Below are positions 22,579-33,100 of a stretch of 60,000 bases of DNA, one piece after another. Every line of letters starts with the position of its first letter. Positions within the stretch are counted from its first letter, which is position 1. Position numbers and translations under genes: made by a program. The notes beneath the pieces are model-generated. The model was not told the origin of the DNA and did no database searches. It worked only from the letters and a program-made list of their open reading frames with translations. The stretch is from assembly GCF_029227915.1 (NCBI RefSeq), contig NC_079887.1, positions 10,046,001 through 10,106,000 on the forward strand, read 5' to 3'. The DNA comes from Hydractinia symbiolongicarpus (lineage: Eukaryota; Cnidaria; Hydrozoa; Anthoathecata; Hydractiniidae).

Positions 22579-23028
22579 ATGGCAACCTTAAAAATCATGG
22601 CAAGGGGAGCACTCATTAACGCATTAGCCTTTAGTGGTACCAACTTCCTCTTCAGTAAACTTGCAAGGCATGGGGAGGCAGAGCGCAAGAGGCATGACGA
22701 AGCGATAGAGAAACTACAGAGCGCTCAAGTTCAATGGGTGAAGAATAGACAGGCAAAAATCGACGGGTTCAACAAACAACGGCAATTACAAATACAGGCT
22801 GGGAAGAGCCTACGAGTGCTGGAAGATGACATGTACAAGTACTACATTGCATCAAAGCCCTTGAAATTGGCGGATTTTTACACACCTTCCAAGCAACAAC
22901 AAGACGGCGAGCTTACTTTTATCGTTGGGTCCTTGACTCTGTTAGGGTTTGTGGCCTTAAAATATCAATTTGATATTCTCTTTATGCCTCATGACAAGCT
23001 GTATGAAAACACGTCAAGTACATCCTGA
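22579..23028 (+). CDS. Coiled-coil protein with C-terminal membrane helix, fused to integrase scrap
   Basis: An intact 149-codon ORF starting immediately after the stop of the zinc-repeat gene. Residues 5-28 are hydrophobic and Ala/Gly-rich. Residues 30-95 form a Lys/Glu/Gln-rich helix (RHDEAIEKLQSAQ). Residues about 112-130 are a membrane helix (LTFIVGSLTLLGFVALKY). The last 19 residues, starting FDILFMPHDKLYENT, do not look native: they resemble the beginning of an integrase catalytic core, which continues in another frame just downstream. The natural C-terminus has therefore probably been lost by deletion. Function unknown. Confidence 0.6.
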   Translation: MATLKIMARGALINALAFSGTNFLFSKLARHGEAERKRHDEAIEKLQSAQVQWVKNRQAKIDGFNKQRQLQIQAGKSLRVLEDDMYKYYIASKPLKLADFYTPSKQQQDGELTFIVGSLTLLGFVALKYQFDILFMPHDKLYENTSSTS

Positions 23029-23066
23029 CAGGCATTGACGTGGCTTCAAGGTACAAGGTGGCGAGA
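22969..23066 (+). pseudogene. Retroviral-type integrase core fragment
   Basis: About 33 codons: FDILFMPHDKLY, then after a one-base shift YILTGIDVASRYKVAR, which matches the region of the first catalytic aspartate in Polinton/retroviral integrases. Nothing of the zinc-binding N-terminus, the other two acidic residues or a chromodomain is found nearby. Immediately after 23066 the sequence becomes the reverse-strand ATPase gene. The call depends on a short motif. Confidence 0.5.
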
Positions 23067-23539
23067 CGTGAGTAGCCAAAGACTATGTTTCCTATGTGTA
23101 CCGCTGATGGCAAGCTCGAGTAGGGACTGTCGCCGCTTGTCGAGAGATTCGTTGGCTATACAGGCGTCAAAGAAGAACAACGTCTGTTCGCCCGCTAGTA
23201 ACGAGGACAATTTTTGAATTTAATCGAAAAGTTGATCCTTAGGGTCTATCAGAAAGACGTGATCGTCCTGCCAGAGCAAGGAACTCTCGAGGTGATGTTC
23301 CACCGTATAGTAGGGCATAGCACTATGATATTGTGAAAATGGTTCCTATATTTGCCTTCGATCAGATCCAGGACACGTTGTGTTTTTCCACAAGATGTTG
23401 GGCCAGTAAATATGCAGGTATGGGGTAGTTTTACGACGTCTAGGATCATTTTATTGATAACACAATTTTTTATTATGGAATTTCGGGTACGTCGCAATTC
23501 AGGTAGGACACACCCACGCACCGCCATGGTTACTAACAA
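23067..23539 (-). pseudogene. FtsK/HerA-type genome-packaging ATPase, truncated
   Basis: Reading leftwards from 23539 (the start may be the ATG at 23524), the protein has a Walker A loop GPTSCGKT after LPHTCIFT, then IIVLCPTIRWN. After a frame change near 23290 come HVFLIDPKDQLFD, a Walker-B-like TLFFFDACIAN, and LLELAISGTHRKH-LWLLT. A TAA interrupts at about 23217. The similarity stops at about 23067, where antisense integrase sequence begins, so the C-terminus is missing. This motor would pump DNA into capsids in the intact family. Confidence 0.72.
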
Positions 23540-24036
23540 GAGATCCCCTGCAGGCGGGGCAGAACTTGATCTTTCGAGTTTTGTATAGAAGGGGTAGGGG
23601 AGGATATGTCAGCTTACCCTGTAGGCCTCGCAACGCCTTGCGATATCTTTTAACAAGCCGCGCCTTTTCCTGGCTGACAGGTCATGGTGCGAGGCTGAAA
23701 AAAGTTATTTTTACATGTGCTTTCACAAGTTCAATGTCGCGGGGGACAATGTCTCGTTTTGTTTAACCTTTCTAATTTCTGAATCAATTTTGATGGGGTC
23801 TACCATTTATTGTTTGGGCACGATCGAAGCGGGAATCCACCCCTTCTTCACAGCTATTTTGCGACTTTCTGCTCGCGGAAAAGTACCCTATCATCTTGAG
23901 GACGTCATTAGTATCCATTTTGGTAGAGGGTCTCGTTTTACCCAGAAATGTTTTACCTGCCAGGGTAAAGTAAAACCAAGATAGACCACGGTCTCATAGA
24001 GCATGTTCAAAATTTCTTTCTCCTTCGGTGTGACTT
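23540..24036 (-). other. Degraded minus-strand small ORFs inside the Polinton
   Basis: No gene can be assembled with confidence. Short minus-strand pieces stand out: a zinc-ribbon-like KFCPACRGSLVSNHGGAWVC near 23575-23515; LLKDIARRCEAYRV near 23660-23615; a 44-codon ORF 23784-23918 (MDTNDVLKMIGYFSASRK); and LYETVVYLGFTLP near 24000-23965. These suggest two or three small genes co-directional with the ATPase and polymerase. The plus-strand ORFs here are judged shadows. Confidence 0.35.
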
Positions 24037-24070
24037 TGTTTGTTTATTAGTACCTTTTTTTTATATAAAA

Positions 24071-24391
24071 TCAATGCATTTGAAATATGTCAATCTGGTG
24101 CTTGCCCTGTTGGACCTCGGGACGTGTCCTGGTCTTGTCATTGGTTCCAAATTTGTACTAGACGCCGACAGCTATTGCAAGCATGGCTAACGTTCCCGCG
24201 CTGTAAATGTAGACACTGTCCATCTACTTGTGAGAACCTGATGCAGGTTCCTCATCACATGGTGAAGAACTGTTACCCACGTTCTTCTGTAAGATTTTTT
24301 TGTTCCTTCTGTTCCACTCGGCAAGTCTCTTGCCAGCAACAACGCGACCTTCGTCCTTCTTGGTTATGACTTGGTTGGCTTCTTGACTCAT
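24071..24391 (-). pseudogene. Small basic membrane protein, two in-frame TAG codons
   Basis: The frame runs from the ATG at 24391 to the TGA at 24071 (106 codons), interrupted only by TAG at 24224-24226 and TAG at 24158-24160. The N-terminus is basic (KKDEGRVVAGKRLAEWNRRN). A hydrophobic helix (YIYSAGTLAMLAIAVGV) lies between the two stops, and the tail is polar. Absence of any frameshift shows point damage. Size and layout suit a membrane or DNA-associated virion protein, but no function can be assigned. Confidence 0.6.
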
Positions 24392-24458
24392 TTCTTATAG
24401 GCTGTGGATCTATAGGAAATTTTAACGTAGGCCCTGATCCTTAAGGATTTTTCTTTGT

Positions 24459-24916
24459 CTACGCCTCCTCCTTTTTTTTGCTCACGTGCCAGGCCGTATG
24501 CACCACCACCAAGAGGGGTGCTAAATACATCACAATGGTGCAATAGACGAGAATCCCCAAGTCTACTATGGCATCCTTGACGATGGGGTCCTCGTAGATG
24601 TCTTTTCGCAGGCCCTCGACGCTGTCGATATCCACAAAATTTCCAATCAGGTTCGCGTACAGGTTGATAACATGAGTACTTAACGCCTTGACCGTCTTCT
24701 CGCCCCTATCCTGGAGGTCTCGTTGGACGTGTTCAGTATGTACCTTGTCGATGGCGTCTTCTGGAGCCTTATCGATAAAGCCCTCAGTACACTTCTTCGG
24801 CAGGAGGTATCCCCTGCCTTTGCTTAGAGCCTCCTTTAAGACCTGGCGTTTGTGGGCTTCTCTGCGTGCTCATAGGCTTCTGCGGAGATGTCAAATACTT
24901 GAGGTAGCCCACTCAT
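24459..24916 (-). pseudogene. Conserved Polinton membrane protein, one frameshift
   Basis: The ATG at 24916 gives SGLPQVFDISAEAYEHAEK. After a one-base shift near 24850 a long open frame follows (VLKEALSKGRGYLLPKKCTE...) to the TAG at 24459. Residues near the end, ILVYCTIVMYLAPLLVVV, form a membrane helix, followed by a basic tail (HVSKKKEEA). Length about 150 residues. It is one of the better preserved genes, upstream of the 24071-24391 gene in the same direction. Function unknown. Confidence 0.62.
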
Positions 24917-25009
24917 TCTATTTATTGTATATCAAAATTTTAGAAAGAATAGTAGTACTTTTACATAGGGTAGTATTACAGCGTTGCTTTAGCACATATC
25001 CATGGTTTT

Positions 25010-28000
25010 ATTTCGGCAGGCGATAGTGTACATTGGCTAGCGTCATGATTTGGTCTTATTGCACGAGGCTTTTGTCATTTGCCCTGTTCAGTGCCAATTT
25101 GTCCACCTTTTGGGTATAGATTTGATGGTTCTTATGCTGGATTAAAACCTGGCTTTTGTATATATCAACGCCTTCCTCCAAACATCGTTGATAGTCGTTT
25201 AAAGTAACAGATTTCTTGGTAACACATCTCTTGACCCCTTTTGCTTTTCTGTCGCCACCCTCTCTTTTAAGGCTTTTATAGGCGTATAGTTTTGCTCTCA
25301 GTGTTATAAACTCCGTTATGATTTTTCCTGCCAACTCATCCTTCATCAGACCCACAACTTTTTTGTTCTTCCCCATAGGAAGATGTCTCCTATCATCAGG
25401 ATTATAGGCATTCGTATCGAAACATTTCTCCACATCCTGCGCGATATCACGGTAGAAGCTCTCCGTGCAAATGTGGTATACGAAGCTGTCTGTGTCCATG
25501 TGACGGACTTTCAGCTTACTTCTATATTTTGGCTGCATAAAGTCATAGTGAAACTCGTATATCACAATTTTGAGCATATCTAGTATGGCCTGTCCTATAT
25601 ATACAGGCTTATTCATGTTGACCTCTGTTTTACCCATCTCTACACCTAGAAGGTGTTTACTGAACCTGAGGCCACCCTTAAAGTTAGGCTTCATCACCAG
25701 CTTCATATATACGTCCTCATTGGTGATGAGTTTGAAATTCCGTTAGTTCCGAATGTTTTCCATCGTCTTGCCAAACACGGCCAAATTCATGAGCTTGTAA
25801 AAATCCTTCTCAAAGTCATTTTTGGCATCAGTTCTCAGCCTCGTGTTGTGATCGATGTATTCCCTAAGCCATGGCTTCTGGTTAAACTGGATAACTCTAT
25901 GTACTTTCTTCAGCTCGAGGCCATTTCTTATGGTCTCATAAAGAGCCCTGATATGCACGACGTACTTACGCTTGTCCATTAAGTTTGGTACCAATTTTTC
26001 AACTTTTTTGTTCGTCATCCGTTCGGACAAAAATGGTAGGTCGTTATGGGTGTCGTGTAATCTCTCGGGGTAGTCGATGTCTACCTCAAGCAAGTATCCA
26101 TACCTGTTTTTTTTAACGAGTTTCGCGATCCGTTTTTCGGTAAATTCCTCGACGTTGGAGATCCATTTGAATCCATTCGTTTGTAAGTCTTGGCACATGG
26201 CCCGGCCAAAGAGGTTATTGGCGTCAAAATACTGCAGGTAAGATGATTCCTTGGCAGGATTATACTGGTCTCCCATATACTTGTTATTTGCCTTGGTATA
26301 ACGATGTACAGCTTGCGTTATACCTCCTCGGATACTCTTTTCAAATATGAGAAGCATGTTAGGGTCTGTGAGGAGCTCTAACCTTATCCCCGTATACTTA
26401 AGTGCCGCCCTCCATGCCAAGTCAGGTACGGATTAGAAATGGGGGGGGGGGTCAAACTTGTAGTTTGTCAAGCATACGTCTCAAAACGTTTCAAAAATGT
26501 CCACCAGTATTAGGACGTCTGTAACAAGGTATGCATCGTGGTAGTCGCCCATAGTGACGAGGTCACCCTCTGGAGTGATACACTTCCATACTTTTTTTGC
26601 ATATGCATAATCCTTGTCGCTGATACCCTTCATATTTGGCTTGCTATAGAACGCTTCCTTAGGTGGTAGCTCCACCTCCTCAAATCGTTCCCATCCATCC
26701 ATGTACTCGTACGGGTATACGCCCTTTCGAAGCATTAGTCGAAATGTATCATCTTTGTCGAAGAATTTTGCCATGTATGGTACGTTCGCCCTCAGTTTTT
26801 CTTGACTTAATTACTTCATGGTAATCAAGCTGCAAATTTTACACCAAAATTCTGCGATATACTCGGCATTTCTCCTTTGAAATTCTAGACATTTTTCCTC
26901 ACAATGGTGACATTTCATGTCATTTCATGTTTTTCCAAATGAGGTTGCCAATTTCTCCAGGTTTGATGCCATGAACCTACAGCTGTCGATAAACCTGATT
27001 TCTATGTTCTTGTAGACCCCACCATTACCATAACCCATACCCGCGAGTGGTACCTTTATTTTAATGTTGAAACTAATATATTTTTCCATATTTTCAGCAA
27101 AACAACCAATGTCCTGGGTGTTATACTTTTCGCCCAGTCCCGGAAAAAGAAGTGCGCATCGTAGACGCTTAGATTATGGAAGATGACAGGTATATGGCTA
27201 GGTATCTTGTATTTAAGGTTACAGCTGTTATGCGCGGCACCTCCATACAGCCCTGTATAGTGACAATGGTCTCTAACTTTACGGTTATTCTCGTCGTTAA
27301 AGGGTTTCATCCAGATGTGGCAGTGTGTGGCCTCGTTGTGTTCCCTTTTCAACACCTCTGTTAGTACCATCATGGGTTGTTGTGGGTAGGTCTTATATAA
27401 CCGTTTCACCTCGTCTTACAGGTGGTTCACGAATTTCGTTACGCAATACTCGCCTCTGTAAACTGTCAATGGATCTGGTACGCTTCCATATGCAAATGTG
27501 CTATAGGTACACCAGCCAGATGGCACTTGTTTGTTCAGCTTTTTTGTCTTTATACCTCTGGCATCTTCTACTCGATGAGTAGACTCTCACGCGTATATAG
27601 CGAAGGGTACCTTCAATTGCATCTGGCCGTCCCTATACCTTAACCATTTTTCACCTTCCTTTGGCATTGTCATTCTAACCGCCTCATGGTCATTGCAGTA
27701 TCATAATGCTTATCCCTCGGTTCAACCATGTTGGGCAAAAATACATTGATTTTGTACTCTTTGAAGTCTCACTACCTAAGAGTCGCTATAGACTCTTGAT
27801 AGCTGTGTTGTGGGTCTTTTTACCATCTGTGATAAGCAGCAGGTTCACCAGCTTGTTACGGTTAATGTTGTGTTCGGATCGCCGCAGGATGTTGATCTTC
27901 TTTCCCATAACATACAACACGTTTACCGCAATGTCCGTGTTGTTCTTCTCAAACCTGGATATATCCTTGACGGTTGTTGGCAACTCTATACTCTTCCAAT

Positions 28001-28328
28001 TGGAGAGAGATATGTAGCGCTGCATCTTAGATATTCGATTCGAGTTCCTTCCAATCTCTGTATGGTGTAAAGATGCTATGACACCCCAATTGAAGCACGC
28101 TTCGTCTTCATTTTTTGGGTTGATAATGCCCTTTTTTAAAGCTATCCATTTCGGTAGTTCTATGTACGTTAACCTCAGTTTATGGAAATCTACATCAAGG
28201 GGTAGGATTCTATCGATGGTAAATCCACAAATCAAAGCAACCAGGTCAGCCTTGCGTAGCCTATAGTAACCAGTAAACCCACGGCTTTTCGTAATACCAC
28301 GTAATTTTTTTACAGTGTGCGTATTCAT
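25010..28328 (-). pseudogene. Protein-primed family B DNA polymerase of the Polinton
   Basis: About 1,100 codons from the ATG at 28328 to the TAA at 25010. In order: a SAP/Rho-N-like head (VKKLRGITKSRGFTGYYRLRK); an N-terminal domain; an exonuclease region with CHIWMKPF, DHCHYTG and IFHNLSVYDAH near 27110-27340; motif A YFDANNLFG near 26215; motif B KLMNLAVFGKTMEN near 25760; motif C MDTDS near 25495. Lesions: frame changes between 27410 and 27785 and near 27090; stops inside 26775-26935; TGA 26481-26483; TAA 26433-26435; TAA 25743-25745; and a TAA at 25056-25058 just before the end. From about 27000 to 25010 the frame is otherwise continuous. The product would replicate the element from protein primers at its ends. 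Confidence 0.9.
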
Positions 28329-28401
28329 CTTATTTTATTTCTACATTGGATTTTCAAATCACCTGCTCAAAACTAGCACAGTCATTTCTGACACGGTCGA
28401 T

Positions 28402-28719
28402 ATGTTGGATGCTACTGTGCCTGCGTTGATTTTTGATGACGTCAGCAGAGGGACAGCATGATCGCGTCAGCAGAGGGACAGCATGATCTGTGCTTAGGCA
28501 TGCATATCAAGGTAAAGTCACGATTCGGGACTTTACCTTGATATGCATGACTAAGCACAGCATGGTAAGGACTTGTGTTGGATGATCAGTGATTGTTGTG
28601 TTGGACTGGTATGGCATGGTAGTACTTGTGTTGAATAGTAGGGGGTTGTTGTGGTTGACTGAGGGCGTGCGTGTGTGCGCGATGTGCGCCTGTGCCAGAA
28701 CATACATTTCTCTATCTCT
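28402..28719 (-). repeat. Right terminal inverted repeat of the Polinton, enlarged
   Basis: Reverse complement of the left repeat but about 50 bp longer. The inner part has two copies of a 25-bp unit (GCGTCAGCAGAGGGACAGCA plus five bases) at about 28443-28488 and a long hairpin. The outer end is CTATCTCT followed by AACGT. Confidence 0.9.
28488..28560. repeat. Near-perfect hairpin inside the right terminal repeat
   Basis: Arms 28488-28519 and 28529-28560 (32 nt, one mismatch) are reverse complements. The inner 21 nt (28499-28519 with 28529-28549) are perfect. The loop ACGATTCGG is 9 nt. The left repeat has the same arm sequence once, so the hairpin arose by an inverted duplication within the right repeat. 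Confidence 0.9.
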
Positions 28720-28724
28720 AACGT

Positions 28725-30104
28725 GTAGGTGCGGGTCATACTCATAATTTATCATCAAAAAAAGTCCTGTGAAGCTGTCTTTAATTTCTTTTCTTCTCTT
28801 CCTGCCTGTCTAGAATTTTCTGACAATTAATTTTTTTTATGTATTCTATAAATATAGATGTAAAATGTAGATACTTTGTTTAACAGCTACACTTAAAGAA
28901 TAGCATTTTTTGTTGCTCGACTACAATCTGTATTTTAATGCGATCATCAGACATTACTCTGCACAACTGCTACAAACATAAAAATAATAAAAATAGAAAT
29001 AAATAAATCACTCTGCTTAAAAAAACAACATTATCCACCAATCTCAGCAGAACCACATGACATTTTTTAATTTCTCTCCCCAGAACCCGAGGTTATTAAA
29101 TTTAAGTTCAAGCATGGTTTGTGATAATTTATGCGCGCACCTTAGCTAAATAAAAGTACTGTTTTCAGCGTTTTAGCATCCTGAGCTTGCGCGATGTCTT
29201 TATTTATCGATTTTTAAGCCCTCCTCATGACTTTTCTCATGTGATTTGTTGATGTACCAAGATACAAGGTATTTACAACGTTTTTATTGCTACAAAATGC
29301 ACAATGAAAGTCAATCTGACATCCAATCAGTTGTTTTTACCGCGCTCCGTTTGTTAGAAGAAAGTAATTGGTCAAATTTTTTGCAAAAAAGACTCGAACA
29401 AGCGAGACGAGCCTCAACCTAGTCCCCAGGACTTGTTAATACAAAAGCCCAACAAGTGCTGGGGACGAAGTTGAGACGAGCCTATGATTCCATTGCAATT
29501 AAAAACAATACAAAATTTGAATAGATATTTTTAGCTGCGAAATATTTCTAAGGACTAAGGAAAATAGGTCAACTTATTAAATGTTTGAGTTAAAAAGCTC
29601 CCGTTAAGTCAAATTTAGTCTAAAATGAGATTAAGTTCGAGTTGAAACAATTTTTTTAAAAAGTAGGGTAACAGTAACATAGAAAAGGTGCAATTTTAGC
29701 AAAATGCAAAATGAATTATCTATCTATAATGAAAACTAAAATGGGTCGAGTTAACGAATATCCAAATTATCCGAGGTTCGAGTTGATCGGACTATTATAT
29801 AAGAAAGTATTTACGAACGTTAAAAGTGATTATATAAGTTAGCAAATATACACTATTGTACATTGAAAGTGAAATAAAGTTTTTGAGATTTTAACGATCA
29901 ATACAAAAACAAAGCAATGTATACAGGGAATTAAATTCTCTTAAATTCGAGAAAATGTAACGCAAAAAAAAATTTATCGAAAAATAAATAATAGGAATAA
30001 GATGTCTGTGCTTTATCGAGTTTTGCTGAACAGATAGAATTTTGATATCCAACAATTTCTCCCTCGAAATGTGCGCGGAAGTTAAAAAAAAGTAGTGTTA
30101 AAAG
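28725..30104. other. Intergenic, no gene seen
   Basis: AT-rich DNA between the Polinton and the 3' end of ATPase copy 2. It holds one hairpin MITE (29406-29482). The 3' UTR and poly(A) site of ATPase copy 2 should lie just below 30105. Confidence 0.55.
29406..29482. mobile_element. Hairpin MITE of the GTCCCCAGG family
   Basis: Arms 29406-29437 and 29451-29482 are inverted copies with a few mismatches. They carry AGTCCCCAGGACTTGTT on the left and AACAAGTGCTGGGGAC on the right, around a loop of about 13 nt. The same end motif recurs at 35.9, 49.2 and 51.3 kb. Confidence 0.7.
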
Positions 30105-33100
30105 TTAGTCCATAAATATGCGTATAAAAAAGGACGACACATTAGATTTATTTGGAGAATACAATGTCGTGATGCTTTCATTATCACCATCTACACTCCA
30201 CGTCCCGTCCATTTGACACGGTTTCCAGTATAACGGACGTAATCCATTCAAAGTCACAAATAGTAATCCAATGACGTCAGATAAAATGGCAACCCATAAT
30301 GCAGTGTTGCCAACGAGAGCAGCCAGCACAAAAACTATTTTAATGGAAATACCAGCAAATATATTCTGAAAGACAATCCTTCTACAATATTTACTCAGTA
30401 GAAACAATTCTGGTATTTTCGTCAAGTTATCCGTCATCAGGGAGATGTCTGCCAATTGTACGGCAAGCGCAGTAGCTGACGGACCGACAGCAATACCAAC
30501 GTCGGCAACGGCTAAAGATGGACAGTCATTTACACCGTCACCAATCATTGCGATTACTGACTTATTCTTTGATATCTAAAACATGCAAGAATTTTGTTTT
30601 AACATGTAATATTTGCGGTCACCCTTGACCCCAGTATTTTTTTTTACTCTCTTTGTTATCGGGACGCCGTCCAGGTATATACAAAAGCAAGTAGCTCTAT
30701 CTGTAAGGTCGTACTTTTGAAGATCAAGGTTGGTATTATTTACAATAAAATACAAAAAACATACCTTTTTCTCTGTTATCCAGTCATACTTATCATTTGG
30801 TTTCATGTTAAACTTGCAAGTAGACAAGCCAACTTTCTTTTTAATCATCTCAGCAGGTCCTTGACTGTCACCAGTCAGCATAGCACATTCAATGTCCTTG
30901 CTTAGCAATGTATATACAGTAAGTGGTGCAGAGGGGCGACATTTATCAGCAAGACCTAGTACCAACGAAAGCTAGAGGAAAATATTACAACAACTACAAA
31001 ATCTATTGTATCATCAGCCGTAGACTATTTAACATGGCTGCCCAATCGACATTCTGACAAAGCATATTCTTATAAAAGAAAAAGCGTGTAATTTAAAGAC
31101 AGGGCAGCCGATATTGCAAACGTTTTAAAGAAAGCAAGAGAAAATGAATAAACTCATTGACAAAAATAAAGATAACCACATTTCCTGATTCGTGTTGATT
31201 TAATTCCTTTTTGTAAGTCAGCTAAATCGTGTTTATAACATTCTTTTTAAAAGGTTGTTATAAGCAATCGCGTTGATTTCCTGGAATTAGTAGTATAAAC
31301 AAAAGCGTACATGGATCAAGCAATCATGTAAAGATTACCTCCTGTTCAATGGCAACATATATCACGGTAAACCCATCTAAAGACCATTCTTCAAAACAAC
31401 TTTTTGACTCCACATCAACAATAACATTGTGTTTTTGCATTAATGCAGTGTTTCCAACGAACACTTTATTACCATTGATTATTCCACTTAAACCCATGCC
31501 AGTTTCATTTTCAAATCCAGTGACGTCTGGTAAACCTACAGTGGAACCAAGTTCATCAATCTTGTCTGTAATACAACCTGAATAGTGGTTCACAATACTT
31601 GCTGCAAGTGGATGGCTGGATTTTGTTTCTAATGCAGCTGCAAATGCCACAGCTTCATCCCTGTGAAAGGGAAAGTAATCACAATAATTCTGGATAAACT
31701 TTAATGACGCTACTTTAAGAAATTTATTTATATTCAAAAGGTCAACTTGAGTGACCTAAAGCTAACGTAATTTTCTGGCTTCATTATAAAGAAATAACGC
31801 AAATGTCTGCATAATTAATTTTGCGGCGTTATTAGAAAAGGCGTCATATGCACAGGGAGAAAAATCCAGATCAAAAATTTTGATATGCAGTTTTTTCACC
31901 ATCTTGACAAGGGTTGGACGAGATTTCCTAAAACGTTTTAAGTTTTCACGTGTATTACTCGAATTAAACAAAAAACTGACCGATAAAGATATACATAATT
32001 TTTATTGCGTTTAGGGAAATCTAATTGTTTTATTAATGCTATTGTAATGTTTAAAATAAAAATTTTCTTAGGACTTCGCTTAATGAATTAAGAAAACTGA
32101 AAATCGAAAAAAAAGGAGACCCCTTCTGGTAACTCAAACATGGATATAATATAATGTCACTCAAGAAATCAGAATAAGAAAATCTGCTTGACGCACTGGA
32201 CCATGGAACTCTCCTTCGCCTTTGTCAAATTTCTATCTTGTTTATTTCGGTTCCACTTAGAATAAATAAAACTGCAAAAAATGGCCTACCAACGAAATTG
32301 AATAAAGAAAACTGCGACGATGACAAATGTATTAAATTGCAAAATTAATAACACGCCAAAAATAAGAGCCCTGGTAACGAGGTTGATTAATTACCTTCTT
32401 CCATCTTTAGCAGCAAATTCTTTTACTACTTGAAATCTTCCTTCAGTGAGAGTTCCTGTTTTGTCAAAGACAACAGTATTGACTTTTGCAAGTTTTTCTA
32501 ATATTGCACCACCTCTGATAAGAGCACCAATTTTAGCAGCGTTAGTGATACCACATATCATCGGAATAGGCGTGGCCATAATGAGAGAGCAAGGACATGC
32601 AACAACTAAAATGATTATTGAACGAGTGGTCCACACTTCGAAATCAGCTTCCGAGAAATCGTTTCGCTATGGAAAATATATAACTTGTTTATATATTTTA
32701 ATGTCAGAGAATTGGAGTCTAGAAACGTCTACGAATCGCTTTGGTCGCAAAATTTGATCTATTTCGCTAAGATTTATTTTCGCGAATCGATGTTCAAAAT
32801 TTTAACATCAATTATTTGTATATTAATTAAAATGGTCTCTGATTTGCTTTTTTGGCGGAATTTAATTTCGCAAATTTAAGTTCACATGGTAATTTCGCGA
32901 AAATGTATGATGTTATAAGATTAAACAAATCACAGTAAAAAGAGGATTTTTTTTTTGTTCCCAGGTGTACAATAAAAATATATATAAACCGAGTTCAGTC
33001 AAAAAGAAAACCATCAAAGTTTGAAATCATGCATTTTATAGTGTAAACAAACCTTTGTTTCGTAAAGTACGAACGGAATAACGAATACAAAAAAACTTGT

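Larger units (their letters stand above)
16900..28719. mobile_element. Polinton/Maverick (adintovirus-like) element, decayed, 11.8 kb
   Basis: The boundaries are terminal inverted repeats beginning AGAGA(GA)TAG, with AACGT directly outside both ends (16895-16899 and 28720-28724), as expected for the 5-6 bp duplications of Polintons. Inside are family B polymerase, packaging ATPase, double-jelly-roll capsid-type protein, zinc proteins and several small membrane or coiled-coil proteins. Base composition is clearly richer in GC than the flanks. The left part is transcribed mainly rightwards and the right part leftwards. The length is below the usual 15-20 kb. Only an integrase scrap remains, and I could not find an adenovirus-type protease. 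Most genes carry stops or frameshifts, so this copy is inactive. Confidence 0.93.

Noticed and set aside
17399-24226. Alternative genetic code (stop reassignment) in the Polinton
   Set aside because: TAG, TGA and TAA all interrupt genes, frameshifts are also present, and the intact small ORFs end at standard stops.
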